From Mytilus galloprovincialis (Eukaryota > Mollusca > Bivalvia > Mytilida > Mytilidae): 64,000 nt of DNA. Location: contig NC_134847.1 in NCBI RefSeq assembly GCF_965363235.1, forward strand, positions 46,565,305-46,629,304, written 5' to 3'. This document shows positions 1 to 12,174 of this stretch, piece by piece. How positions within the stretch are numbered: position 1 is the stretch's first letter; each line of letters starts with the position of its first letter. The position numbers were made by a program, and so were the translations under genes. Under the pieces are notes generated by a model. It saw nothing but the letters and a program-made list of their open reading frames with translations. It was not told the DNA's origin and ran no database searches.

Positions 1-60
1 ATGAGTTATCATTGATATGTTCATAATTATAAATTAACTGTTAACAAAATGTTGAATTTT

Positions 61-285
61 TTAAAATCTAAGACTTTTCTACCTCAGAAATAGATTACCT
101 TAGCTGTATTTGGCAAACCTTTTATGAATTTTTGGTCCTCAATTCTTTTCAAATTCGTACCTTATTTAGCCTTTTAATATTTTTTTTTATTCGATCGTCA
201 CTGATGAGTCTTTTGTAGATGAAACGCGCATCTGGCGTAAATATAAAAATTTAATCCTGGTATCTATGATGAGTTTATATACATT
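61..285 (+). repeat. Dispersed repeat family E copy
   Basis: CCTTAGCTGTATTTGGCAAA, CACTGATGAGTCTTTTGTAG, AAACGCGCATCTGGCG. Relatives: 3185-3325, 16715-16915, 33760-33860. Confidence 0.65.
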
Positions 286-1769
286 CGTTATTCAGAGCGA
301 AAACAGTTAAATCTTATGTATATATTCTTATTACTTGTCAGATGTGTTGTAATTCCTTGTTTCATAAGTTATACGACTATGGGTATGTTTTTTTGTTCGT
401 ATCCCAAATGAAAATAACGTCACGTCATTTGTTTAAATCACTTTGTTTTAAACGCTGTTAGCCAATCTCCATAGTATACTTCTCGTTTATCTTTGCTGTA
501 AGGTTTTAAAAATATTGCATCAAGGCATCATATTCTGAAATGGCGAATTAAAATTCAAGAGTTTTTTAGAGTAAACCTTGCTCATTCTAAACGTTTAATC
601 TGGTTAACTTAATAAGAAATTTTTAGTAGTTTAAAATGATATTTTAAGAAATCCAAACATTTCTGACTAGTTGTACAAACACGTGTTTAAATTAGATGGT
701 TTCTGAAATGAATATATATACAGTTGGATTCTTTGTTTTCTTCTGGTATTTGCAGTTTATGTTATCATTAATGTTTAAGAGCACATGTAATTGATTGATT
801 AGAGAAAAATATAAGTTAAATCAATTTATTTATATTAGTTGAACAGCGGTATACAACTATTGCCTTCATCTATATGTGAATTATAATAGGAAAATCGGTC
901 TTTCAGAAGATGTAGTATTTAGGACTGCAATTGTCTTTGTGTTGATTAATATTTACACTTCCCAAAACTATAGATTTATTTTCTTTATTTTTTTCTTTTA
1001 ATGATGAATATTTAAACCTCATATCGGCTAATTGGTCCTAACAGTATGTCTCGATGTATTAGACTGTAAGCATGCCAAGAAGGCAATATTGAACAACGAT
1101 TGTGTTTAATATTTTTTTTGGATTATGTTGGAATTATTACAACCCAACTGAACCTTTGATATTTCCAGCTGCTTTATTTATAATGATGCGTATCAATTGT
1201 TCGCAAATGAAATAAAAATATAAAGGCTTTGTAGTTTTTGGATTTTTGTTTTGGAGTGAAATCACCCCTTGTTTATTGTGGTTCGAGTTTAATTGTAATA
1301 CTGTTATGATTTCTCAAAAAAATTACATTTATCCAATAAAACAACATGTTATTTAGCTCTATGCAGCTCTATGCACTGATTCTAGACAAGTTCGACCGTG
1401 TTCTATTTGTTGTGAATTGTTCAGTAATGGTAATCCAACACTTAAATAAATGATTTTGTATCTTAGAAATAAAGCAAATCCTTACCCCAGGCCTCACGGT
1501 CATAAAACTTTCGAGCATGTTTTTTGTACTCAGACTCGAAAATCAACCAATCAAATTGCTTGATTTTATTTTCCAAGCATGATTTTTGTGCTCAGAGCAC
1601 TGAGCAAAGTTTTATGCCTTCAAGGTCAGATATACATGTTGTCCAATGTTGGTAACGTGTACGTCTTTTGAAGTTTGGGGGTGTACTCAAAATCATTTTT
1701 GTTTTGTATTGCAAAATTTGACATCTTTTTAAAAACACTTAGATATTGATGGTTATATGCTCCGAAATA
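286..1769. other. AT-rich non-coding stretch
   Basis: No supported ORF or RNA. A short CAGCGGTATACAACTATTGCC at about 844 recalls the end of repeat family B. Probably intron or spacer of the receptor gene. Confidence 0.4.
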
Positions 1770-1985
1770 TAACATAAAGAAGGTTGTGTAGTACCTTGAA
1801 TCACCGCCATTTTTTGTTGGGGTTCGTGTTGCTCACTCTAGTTTTCTATGTTGTGTTTTCTGTTCAGTTGTTTGTTTGTCTTTCTGGATTTTTCTTTTTT
1901 AGCCACGGCGTTGTCAGTTTATTTCTGACTTATGAGTTTGAAAGCCCCTTTGAAATCTTTCGCCTCTTTTTATCACACTAGCATT
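1770..1985 (+). repeat. Dispersed repeat family A copy
   Basis: Carries GTTTTCTATGTTGTGTTTTC, GGCGTTGTCAGTTTATTTC and TATGAGTTTGAAAG. Seven or more copies lie in this window; short ORFs in it are not genes. Confidence 0.75.
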
Positions 1986-2195
1986 GTATATATCTGCAGA
2001 GATCAATATCTATTTTGAAAATGAATGTAAAAAAATGCAAGAGAAAATGTACTTCTTCTTTCAGGTTTAGCTATTGCAATAATATGAATTTAAGGAAAAT
2101 CTATATAATATGCTAAATAGTTTTCTTTAGAATGAATCGTTAAATTTTAACTGTCTTCTTTAAAGGTTCTTAAAATCAATAGTTATGTTACATAC

Positions 2196-2543
2196 CAATG
2201 CGAATTGTATAAGCTGTCAAATTTGTATTTACTAGTATGCATCCCGTGTTTTTGTTCGTTTTACATATGAACTCTACGCCATCTGTCGTAACTGTATAAT
2301 GTAGGGTCGAATTTCGAGTATATGTACAATTTGGTAACAATTGTGCTTCTCTCTGACTAAGATCTTGAATTCTAGGATAATCAAGGAAGGAATTATCTTC
2401 TCGTTTCTTATAACACCATTGAAGATCATTTGGATGGTAACCGACATTACCCTGACATATCAGTTTTAACATTGTTCCATTTTTAAACACATCCAGATAT
2501 GGTTGTTTCGAACTCGTTATCGGGTAAATAGCTTCCTTTTGCT
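2196..2543 (-). CDS. Immunoglobulin-like domain exon
   Basis: 348 nt, about 116 residues. Bounded by an ATTACAG acceptor (above 2543) and a GTATGT donor (below 2196) and symmetric in phase (1-1), as is usual for Ig-domain exons. The pattern is an Ig fold: GTMLKLICQGNVG with the B-strand cysteine, LQWCYKK with the C-strand tryptophan, and GVEFICKTNKNTGC with the F-strand cysteine. Several N-glycosylation sites (NGT, NCT, NST, NLT) suggest an extracellular domain. No neighbouring exons were recognised on this strand, so the gene is unknown. Bivalves have large families of Ig-domain surface and secreted proteins; this could belong to one, or be a stray duplicated exon. Confidence 0.55.
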
Positions 2544-4754
2544 CTGTAATGTACCGTCGGTTAAAATTATTTATATTTACAAATGAATATTTTACGATAT
2601 CAAATATAGTATACCAATTGTTCTGGTGAGTGCGATAACGTTCCTGGAAAAATTGCGTGAAGCCAATATCGCCTTATTAATATATTAATCAAATTCGTGG
2701 ACGGAAAGTGCAACTCAAGTTTTAGTACAATGACATATATACTGATATTTGCTTGAGGGAGTTCCAACTTTTGTTAAACCTTAATCATGAATTGTCAAAT
2801 TTGTATCGTTCAAATCATGCAAATAACTTTATAGCCCAACTGTAAACTGTTGTGGTTTTTCAGTTATGACGGGTATTTTTTCGATTGATGACTTAATTTT
2901 CCGTTTTGTTTCTTTCTCTTCTTTATCCAAGCCTTGGCTCCTGGTCGGTTCGGCCATTAGGGATTCTAATATCGGGTCGGAAGTAAATACACCAATCAAA
3001 GATGCAAGGATTGCAATTTTGTACGCCAGTCGCGCGGTTTTTTTTTTTCTTCTTTTATCTAAGCATTAGCTCCTGATCGGTTTCTAATAAAGGGCCGGAA
3101 GCAAATAAACTAATCATAGATATAATCATAGATACAAGGATAGCAATTTTGTACATCAGCCGCACGTTTTATCTACATATATAAAAACTTATAGTGACGC
3201 TTGAATAAAAAAAAAGTTCAGAAGGCCAAATAAAGTTCGAAGATGAAAAGCTTTGAAGATTAAAAATTCTTATAGATTTTACGAAATACAGCTAAGGTAG
3301 TTAATTCCTGGGGTAAAAAAATCTTAGTTTTTTACCAAAAAAATCAAAGTTTTGTACTGATCGATTTGTATTTAAAAAAAATAGTGCGATACTGATTTTC
3401 GTCGGTCACGCTTTTTTTTTTTTTTTGCAATTATCTTCATCAGGTAGAGGTAAATCACTTCAGTTTAGAATTATGGTATAATATACCTCCAAAACATAAG
3501 TATATATAGGCACATTAACAATAAACAGTTGTATACCATATCAGAATATAAAACTAAAGTTGAAAAACTTAACTTCAAGAAATAACATCTGAGTATCATA
3601 AACTTTATTATTGGTTGCTTGACTTCATACAGAAACAATCAATAATCAATAATTAATATTTAGAAAAATACACTTGAAAATTGTAACGATATTTATACAT
3701 GTTTGTAAAAATACCTTGTATGTTTTGTGTCTAAATTACTAATAATCTTTAAATAGTGAAATAAATTGAATAATGGGTTCAACTAAGTCCAGGTTTATTA
3801 TTAACGACATACACAAAAGGAAATCCGTTAATTGAAATTCACATTTTCCTCATTGTTATTTTCCTGTTGTAATAAAAACACATTGTGTTAAATATAATCC
3901 AATATTTTAATTTAAAATACCAAAAGTTTGTTGAAAACTCATCGGTTTCTATTTGTTTTATATTTTCCTCATATTGTTTCGTGTTGATCATTTCATTGAT
4001 TTGTTTTAACTTTTATAATAATTTTTTTAGTGATCGTGTATTGACAGTGTTACATTTTATGCCGGATGTTCATCTACATACTTTGTTCTTTTGTTAAACA
4101 CTAGAACTGATTTACATTCAATGTGTACTAACATTGGTTTTTTTGACTTTTTTAATGATTTTTTATTGTAAATTTTTACCAAAAAAATACCTGTCGTCTT
4201 GGTTATATTTTTACAATTTTCTGCATGAACTGAAATATAAGGAATAAATCAGAATGCATTTTACATGTAAAAGAAGTCAAATATAAAATGAAAAATATCA
4301 CGAAGCATCTTTTTTATCATTGTCATTGAAAGAAGGAAAGAGAGAGAGATTCATAATTAAGTTTCTGTCAATGTTTGAAAATTAAATGCGTTTGACTTGC
4401 CATATGATTGTTTTCACTAATAGAATATAATGATATTCGTTACCCACTGAATTCAAAAACAAATGATATTATTATATAAGAAAGTTATACATTACTGATA
4501 AAAAAAAAATAACGGATAACTTGAAAGAATCGGTTTGCACCATCATTGATGAAAAACACAACACTAGTTTTTTATCCTGATTATTATTAAAAACATTCCA
4601 TTCTCCCCATAAACCATAAAATTTGGTGTTGATGAATAAACACTGTTATATGCCTTGCGCTAGGCCAGCAGTGTTTGTTTTAAAATAATCACAAATGCAC
4701 ATGAGGAACACTTCAAAACAAATAAACACAAGCTAAATGAGTTAGTTTGAATGA
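2544..4754. other. AT-rich non-coding stretch
   Basis: Apart from the family E fragment at 3185-3325, only homopolymer runs and chance ORFs are seen. No further Ig or receptor exon recognised. Confidence 0.4.
3185..3325 (-). repeat. Dispersed repeat family E partial copy
   Basis: AGTGACGCTTGAAT, AGGCCAAATAAAGTTCGAAG, ACAGCTAAGGTAG. Confidence 0.5.
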
Positions 4755-4965
4755 AGGCTTAACCTTCCGGAAAACCTGAAATTACCCTTAGTTTTTGGTG
4801 GTGTTCGTGTTCTTTATTCTTTAGTTTTTCTATGTTATGTCATGTGTACTATTGTTTGTCTGTTTGTCTTTTTCATGTTTAGCCATGGCGTTTTCAGTTT
4901 ATTTTCGATTTATGAGTTTGACTGTCCCTCTGGTATTTTTCGTCCCTCTTCTATAAAAGGCATTC
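4755..4965 (+). repeat. Dispersed repeat family A copy
   Basis: AGCCATGGCGTTTTCAGTTT then TATGAGTTTGACTGTCCCTC. Confidence 0.75.
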
Positions 4966-6027
4966 TATAAAGAATATAAATTTGAACGTATGCTGTAAAA
5001 TGTCTTGTGAAAAGAAAATACTTTTATACATGCTTACAAACACGCTCAAATGTAAATAAAGAACATCTCTTACTAATAATTAACACACAAGCTTTATCAG
5101 TTTGGTTAACACTATCAACGTCCCTACCTTTTTGTAGAAAGACTACTGTAAATAATTTAAAAAGGAGCATAACTTCTGCCATAGTCATTAATGTTCATGT
5201 TAATGTACGGATGTGAATTTAAAATAATGTTTCGTTTAAATAGGAAATGACTATTGTTTAAAATTTTTCTCTTCCCTATGTTCACGGGTTTTTTTCTTTA
5301 TATTCTATTTCCACGAATGCTGACTTTTTTAATTATTTTTATTTTTTTTTTCACTTTTAAACACTATTAAAAACGAATTTGATAAAATAGTTAAATTCAA
5401 AAATTTTAATTATAAATGAAAAGAATGATAAAGAAAATCTATTTTTTTTCAAAGTGAATCGTGGTCAATGTTTAATATCATAACCGAAATGAAATTAGGA
5501 AGTTTAATTGTAAAAAGGTCTAAAATGCAAATTGTCAGTCGTCACACATTCGTTTATATTCTGATCTATTTGATATTGTTTCGGGTTTTTTTTTCAACTG
5601 TCAAAAAATATCATCTCCACCTCATTTGCAATAATTATGTATATACCTGGCATAATTTCGAACCTTGTTATAGGGTGTCTCAGTTGAAACTTAATGTGTT
5701 ACTCCCTTTCGTAAGTAAGAAAAAAAATGATACTGAAGATCACATTAATATACTATGATAATTTATTTACAACTTTTATAGATATGTCTTTATATCATAT
5801 ATTACTGTACTACGCATTCTAATCTAAAGGTATATTTGATTTTTTTTTAATTAATATAACTTTTAGCGATTCTGGCAAAAAATGTTTCAATATTCTCGAT
5901 GTCAAAAAAAAGCTAATTTTCGATTGATATCATAGCAACCAAATCTCTCCTGATTTTTAATTGTCGAGACAATGAAATTTATTTCCAGTTGGTGAATAAC
6001 ATTTATGATATCTTTTTTTCATTGCAG
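4966..6027. other. AT-rich sequence upstream of the receptor exon
   Basis: Likely the intron ending in TTTTTCATTGCAG at 6027. No exon recognised. Confidence 0.45.
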
Positions 6028-6357
6028 TTCTTCTTACGAGGCTTGAAAAGACTTGTTTGTCTCGGCGATGACACCTATTATCCTTTGGATGAATCTGAGA
6101 CGGTTTCCATGAGAGGACTCGATCGACCTCTTGACAGCATGACTAAACCTGATACCACGACTACACAATCAAAGATGGAAAAAGACATCGAAGAAATTTT
6201 ACGTCACGTTCATACAATGGCTTTCAGGGCTACTGTTCTGGAAGCAAGACAGGATGTGAGAAATGAATGGCACCAGGTGGCGTTAGTCATCGATCGTCTG
6301 TTGTGTTTTCTTTTCTTTATAACATTCCTTTTGTATACATTTGTTCTTTTAGGGTAA
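6028..6357 (+). CDS. Nicotinic acetylcholine receptor-type Cys-loop channel, last coding exon
   Basis: 110 codons including TAA at 6355-6357, entered in frame from an ATTGCAG acceptor at 6021-6027. The order is that of the end of a pentameric ligand-gated cation channel. FFLRGLKRLVC follows the M3 helix. A variable cytoplasmic loop comes next, then an amphipathic MA helix (about residues 60-90, KDIEEILRHVHTMAFR). The final segment is VRNEWHQVALVIDRLLC, running into a hydrophobic M4 helix that ends LLYTFVLLG. The W..VA.VIDR signature before M4 is typical of nicotinic receptor subunits. The protein sits in the plasma membrane and the exon adds the fourth transmembrane segment. The ligand-binding and M1-M3 exons were not found in the 6 kb upstream and presumably lie outside the window, so subunit type cannot be given. 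Confidence 0.8.
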   Translation, partial: FFLRGLKRLVCLGDDTYYPLDESETVSMRGLDRPLDSMTKPDTTTTQSKMEKDIEEILRHVHTMAFRATVLEARQDVRNEWHQVALVIDRLLCFLFFITFLLYTFVLLG

Positions 6358-6794
6358 ACGGGCATATGTTGTTATGTGATGTCTCAGACTTAGTCAAGGA
6401 TAATCAATGTATAGTAAATTAATGAGCGAAGAATTATTTTCGATGGATCAAAGTAAGGATACCAGATTTGTTGTTTTTAAATGTATTTTTTTCACTCTTC
6501 GTAAAACATAAATGTATTTACAAGAACATGTGTGACAGTTTTGTTTTTGTTTTAATATGGTGCATTCTAAATGCTGATAAGGACCATAGAGGCTTAATTT
6601 TTATGTAAATATGAATAATGAAATAGTAGTTTGTGCCATTCCTAGCAAAAAGAACCTGCAATTTCAACTGACTACTGAGCTTCAGGCAAGATGTTATAAA
6701 TGAATTAGACCTTGCGGCTAGTGTCAAAGAATCGGATTGCATATCAAAGCACTGTTTGCTACATTCGTTTGAGGGATAACATTATCAGTTAATT

Positions 6795-7061
6795 TTAATT
6801 TAGATATATTATTACATCATGCCAGTACCAGATATATACAGTATTCATTTTTAAGATCCCATCATTATGAACGCAAAATGTTTGATACGTATTTGGTTTC
6901 GCCTTTATCTTTATACCATGCTTACTTTGGACACCAGCATCGTCTCTGCACTCATTTGTGACGCTCGAATCCAAGCAATTGAAATTTATCAACCCATTTG
7001 CCGCTGATCCTGCCTGTTGTCTTTTAAAAATCGGTTCATGTCTTGCCATATAACTTTCCAT
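6795..7061 (-). CDS. Uncharacterised 88-codon ORF
   Basis: Open frame from ATG to stop on the minus strand, not recognised. It has mixed composition rather than low complexity (for example CLDSSVTNECRDDAGVQ). A donor-like CCAAAG|GTAAGC-type site falls inside it, so it may be the 5' part of an exon rather than a full gene. No partner exon found. May be chance. Confidence 0.15.
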   Translation of the reverse strand: MESYMARHEPIFKRQQAGSAANGLINFNCLDSSVTNECRDDAGVQSKHGIKIKAKPNTYQTFCVHNDGILKMNTVYIWYWHDVIIYLN

Positions 7062-7134
7062 AATTCTTTATCTTTTTAAGATGCATTTGGTTTGAACATT
7101 AATCTTACATCTCATGATCCATGTATGTTTTCTA

Positions 7135-7260
7135 GAAGAGAGGCGAAAGACACCAAATGGACATTAAAATTTATAAAAAATAGAAAATAAACTAACATTG
7201 CATACTTCGTCGTGCTGCTCATGTAGGTATAAACCCGGTGAAAAGTCAAATTTGGTATTT
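7135..7260 (-). repeat. Dispersed repeat family A partial copy
   Basis: Minus orientation, with GAGGCGAAAGACACCAAATG and the GTGCTGCTCATGTAGGTATA module. Confidence 0.5.
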
Positions 7261-7554
7261 CACATTCGAGGTGTGACAACGGCTCTGTCCTTTTTTGTAT
7301 AGGTTAAAGTAGAAACAGAATCACAACAATAACCAAAATAAGCTAGAGTGAGAGTAATATGATTGCCCCAACCGAAATGGTCTAAGCAGTTTATGTTTAT
7401 TACAATTCTAAATAAAGTCGTAAATAGATCAGAAACACAAGTAAGTGTAATGTGGATAAACATCAGTTCAAGACTGTTAACAGAAGGTATATAATAAATT
7501 CTTTTCGAACAAAACAATGCCACTCAATGCACCCACAGTCGACATAGGTGTGTT

Positions 7555-7985
7555 AGATATTGATAAAAAAGCGACAAAAGATACCAGAGAGACAGTCAAA
7601 CTCATAAATCGAAAATAAACTGACAACGCCATGACTAAAAATGAAAAAAAACAAATAGACAAACAATAGTGCACATGACACAACATAGAAAACTAAAGAA
7701 TAAGCAACACGAACCAAACCAAAAACTATGGGTGATCTCAGGTGCTCCGGAAGGGTAATCAGATCCTGCTCCACATGTGGCACCCATCGTGTTGCTCATG
7801 TAATAACAAATCCGGTAAATAGTCTAATTCGGTATGTCACATTCATGAAAGGGAAGGGGATTGTAGTTACGATGTAAGGAACATATTGGATATCATTTGT
7901 GAAACGGTTATTCCATAACGGTCAACCAACTCGTGGTGGCGTCCGTAAAATTTACGAAGGGATGATTTCAATTTCACCAATTGAA
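7555..7985 (-). repeat. Dispersed repeat family A, long copy
   Basis: The fullest copy: ACAAAAGATACCAGAGAGAC, CTGACAACGCCATGACTAAA, CCACATGTGGCACCCATCGT, extending to AACGGTCAACCAACTCGTGG. Confidence 0.75.
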
Positions 7986-8323
7986 CTATAGGTTCCTCAT
8001 AAAATAAATGACTTAGAAGCAAAGTTACATCAGTGTTCACCTCTGAATGTCAAATAACAGTCAGTCGATACATTGTCCAATTGCAAGATGTACATCAAAG
8101 AAAATCAATACAACCTCATAAACAAACCAAAACGCACATCTGAATTGGTATCTGATTTCAATTTAGCTATTCAAAACCTGACAAGTGTCTATAAGTTTTA
8201 AATCACTGAATTCTTAAATCAATCTTACAGAAACAAAGAGATCCCCTTCATACCCTTTTAAAGTGTACTAAAAGCCATAAATTGAATATCCTTACTGTTA
8301 ACCCCGTGTAAAAGGCGACTTTT

Positions 8324-8515
8324 AGGCGAGTGATTTATTTCAAAAAGACGCTTAGTTAACGACTTTAATGCACCCGCCTAACACACGGCTGTATTATATA
8401 TCATTCGAAAGCTGTTAATCTGTACTTTCTGTTTTGCCCGGTCGTAAAAAAATCGTACAGTGCAATTTTTGTTAAATCAAGGTCAAAGGTCATGAAAAAA
8501 CATTCCAATTTTTGA
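8324..8515 (+). repeat. Left arm of an inverted repeat pair
   Basis: AGGCGAGTGA, TAACACACGGCT and TTTTGCCCGGTCGTAAAAAA recur inverted at about 11470-11659. Confidence 0.8.
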
Positions 8516-9286
8516 GATTACTAAATAAAACGCCATTTTTCTAATTCTTGTACCATAAAATTTTCCAAAAGATCATATGAATTTTATGGAACATGATACA
8601 TAATTTCCAAATCAAACAAAAAATAAGAGATTCGATGCGCAAAATTTCCCGAAAATTGAAATTTATCACAAATCCTAAAAAAATGAAATATTATTCAAAA
8701 AGCAAAATATATCTTGGGGAATCGATATTTGTATGCTAAAAAATGAATAAATGTATATGTTTTAGGTCAAGGAATATTTGTTTTGTAATTTTAAGATGCA
8801 ATTATTAGTTATTGTTCATGGAACAACCTTCTATTGACCAAAAATCTGCCATCTGCAAATAGCGATCATTTTGTTAATCTATGTTAAAATAGCACATCGA
8901 TAATTGTGAATATCAGGGAGGAGAATGATTTTCCATAATAAAAGAAGGGTTATTTAACGTAAGAAAAGAATATATGCAGGGTAATTGAGGTTAAAATATG
9001 TTTTTTACGAAGTCAAACTTTTTTTACTTTTTGTAATCATGTTTAAATGCAAACATTACTTTGCGACTAAATCGTAGACCACATTGAAATAGGTAAACTT
9101 GTTTAGAAATACTTTGTTGTCTAAAGCGGGATATAAACGAACTAAATAAAATGCGGCTGCTTCTTATTTAGTTTAAAATCGTGTTATAGTAAGTCATATT
9201 CAATGTGTTTAGAAGTTTAATCGCTTTAATTATTTGAATAAAAGATGCTTTGAGTATTTTCTACATAAGCTTTAAAAATACAAATG

Positions 9287-9343
9287 TACGGAAGCTTATA
9301 GGGGCCTTAAGTAACTAGCATAAGGCCCCTATAAGCTTCCGTA
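9287..9343. repeat. 57-bp perfect hairpin
   Basis: TACGGAAGCTTATAGGGG... and its exact reverse complement form 23-bp arms around an 11-bp loop. The outer TACGGAAGC matches the start of the foldback element at 43283. Confidence 0.9.
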
Positions 9344-9799
9344 AGAAACAAATAAAGTTAATCAAAACCATGAACAAAATAAAATTAAAGTCCAAGAGAC
9401 GAACACCTGTCAAAAAAACACAGCATACCATGAAAACGAACACTCCTAACAGCGAATGATCTTATGAGGTCAGAAAGGGTATTTGACTTTTTCATTTTGT
9501 TATTTCACAACTGCTTATAGTGTTTTACATACACAATGACATTGATTCATGGTTTGTGATGTTGATTGTCCCTTTGGTATTATTTTACTTTAAAGACATT
9601 AACTTGCAGTAATGAAAATCGGCCAAAAAATCACCTCAAAGTTAAGTGAAGAAGATTAACGCAATAAGACAAATATCCGCGAAAATAACTTAATTTGCTC
9701 ACGGTGATATATATATATATATATAGAACCAAATCGTTATCATGATACATTTAGCTACACTGATCTATAATTTTAAAACTTTTTACTACTTGAATAGTG

Positions 9800-10505
9800 A
9801 CGAAATATATCAAAGTGACATCAAACTCATAATTAAAAACGAACTGACAAAGCCGGGCAAAAAACAAACAAGACAAGCAACAGTATACAAAACACAACAT
9901 ATAAAACTACAGATTGAGTAACACAAACCCCCAAAAATAATTTTGAGTGAACTCAGGGGCTCCAAAAGGGTAGGCAGATCATGTTCCACATGTGACACCC
10001 GTCTTAGTTTAAACATATTTATTTATAGTGGATTGCGAAACAAGTTTTGCAATTTAAATTGATCGCTTTCCACTTTGCGGGTGCGAGTGCTGCCTTGTAG
10101 CGGCATTAGCCTGCTCTTTTTCGAAATCTACAAAGGTGTGTTTAACGTGCAAGAGATATGGCTCTCTCTTAACACGGGTCAGCCATTTATCGTCCCCTTC
10201 CGACGGACTTTTACCGTTTCCTCAAGACCATACTCACAAATGGTGTCAAGGAAGAGCCGAAAATTCAGTCCGATGCACTAACCACTACACCACGGCACTC
10301 TTTTACCCGTCTTGTGGCTCATGTATTTCCTAACTCGGTGCCAAGCCTTATTCGGTCGGTGACAATCACGGCAGAAATGACGGCAATTTGGTTAAGTCGA
10401 TGGAACTTATCAGTCGTCATCTTGCGAAACAGATATCTCATAATTGTCAACCAACTCGTAGTGAGGTCCATGAAATTTTCAAAGGGATGATTTCACCTTT
10501 GCATT
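9800..10505 (-). repeat. Dispersed repeat family A, split by a SINE
   Basis: 9800-10005 and 10305-10505 form one copy interrupted by the SINE at 10006-10304; GTCAACCAACTCGTAGTGAG marks the distal end. Confidence 0.75.
10006..10304 (-). mobile_element. tRNA-derived SINE with 9-bp target duplication
   Basis: About 299 bp. On the minus strand it starts GTGCCGTGGTGTAGTGGTTA, a tRNA-like A-box region, has a conserved central domain, and ends TTTAAACTAA. ACCCGTCTT occurs at 9997-10005 and 10305-10313. The host sequence is a dispersed repeat (9800-10505) that reads through when the SINE is removed. Confidence 0.75.
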
Positions 10506-10800
10506 TGAACTCTGGTTTAAAACATGTTTAAACCACCATTTTTCTTCAAATGTCCTGTACCAAGTCAGGCATATGGCAGTTGGTATCGAACAATCTGTTT
10601 CTTTGTATGTTGGCGTTTGTTTTTGTAGCAGTTCTGTGTTTCTGTTATATCGTTGTGTTCCTCTTATAGTTGATGCGTTTTCCTAGTTTTTGCTTTGTGA
10701 CCCGGATTAATTTCAGTTACTAGTACATCTATTGATGACTATTGAATAGCGGTATACTATAGTTGCCTTTATTTCAGAGGAGTTGAGGCTCAATGAAATC
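10506..10800 (+). repeat. Dispersed repeat family B copy
   Basis: AACCACCATTTTTCTTCAAA, CCTGTACCAAGTCAGGCATA and TGAATAGCGGTATACTATAG. Other copies: 12175-12390, 14690-14870, 20955-21235. Confidence 0.65.
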
Positions 10801-11469
10801 GGTCTCCTCCTTTAGTAGTATAGATATGCAGGCGTTGCTATAATGTTGTTACATAGAAATGAAAAGTTTATGATTTGGTAGTAAGGGGTGTTTTTATGGG
10901 TTGTTTTTTGCTCATTTCTTTTGTCGTAAAACTAGTCTGGTAGTTACAATGCAGATTGCAATCTCTTAGTTTCACCCCCTTTATTTCAAGCAATAAGATG
11001 ATTCGCGCACATATTTTTTTACTCTAAATTTTTCAGATTCCTAAGAATTTGTTTATTAAGTCTTATATTGACCACATACAATGTTTAAATAGGAAAAAAT
11101 GCTTAAAAGCTGTTTTTTCGCAGATGGCGGTATTTTGGGCAACTGTATGAATTGTTATGATTTGCTGTTTGATTAGAAGTAAGCATAATTTTAGGAAATT
11201 TTATGATGTCAAAAACTTCTTTGATAGTCATTACAGGGTTTTACTTAGTTTTAATTAATTAGCATTTGCACCAGAAAGAAAAATTTGGGTTTTCACACAT
11301 TTTGTTAACTTTTACTCGAATTTCAGGAAACATGTGCTCTCTGTCAAAAACACGCTTTAAATATTAAAAAATCGATTGAATAATGACTGTTAATCTCGCT
11401 GCTAAAAGTTTAAATTGTTTGCATATGTGAATTTAGTATATAAAAGTCATATTATGCAATCAGGCTGAA

Positions 11470-11659
11470 ATCTTAGAAAATATGCACTTATTCGTCCTTG
11501 GCTTTTGATCTTGATTTGACGGAAATTGCACCGTACGATTTTTTTACGACCGGGCAAAACAGATAGTACAGATGTGTAGCTTTCAAATGATATATAATTT
11601 AGCCGTGTGTTAGGTAGGTGCATTAAAAATTAAATTTTATGGTTAAAGTCACTCGCCTA
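11470..11659 (-). repeat. Right arm of an inverted repeat pair
   Basis: Reverse complement of 8324-8515. Weaker similarity continues inward; for example GCAGATGGC occurs in both flanks in opposite orientation. Confidence 0.8.
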
Positions 11660-12174
11660 TTTGCTACTATCCCATTTTCATATTAACTCTTACGAACGTT
11701 TATAAACCAAAACAAGATGTCTACATACTAAAATTTTGCCATCTTTTAAATACATTTAAAAGGAATTATAAAAAAAACAAGACAATACATTAAGACGAAC
11801 AACAGCAATAAAAGCGCTGTTCCTTTTCTTTTTTGTGTGTGTACTGATTTTGTGTCATGAATAAATATCCGATATCCTTTGTTTTTCTATTAAAACAGTG
11901 GTATCGCTAATTTTATTGTGACTAGGCTACTCAAATAATTCTGCGCCCTCTAGCGGCCTATAGCCCATCGAGGCAATCAAAGATTAATGGGAGATCGGTG
12001 GAATATAACGACTGACATTATTCGACTAAGTGACCAGCAGCAAAATCATTTTCGGTAGTTCACAACCTGTTTGTTTTTCAAGAAATTGAAAATGCTTAAC
12101 AAAAACTAAAATACTATATGTTTCAAGGAGATTATAAAACAATAAATAGACGACACAAAACAAAAGAAAAACAA

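Noticed and set aside
6355-6520. Poly(A) signal for the receptor gene
   Set aside because: No AATAAA or common variant is convincing within about 160 bp after the stop; the 3' UTR end cannot be placed.
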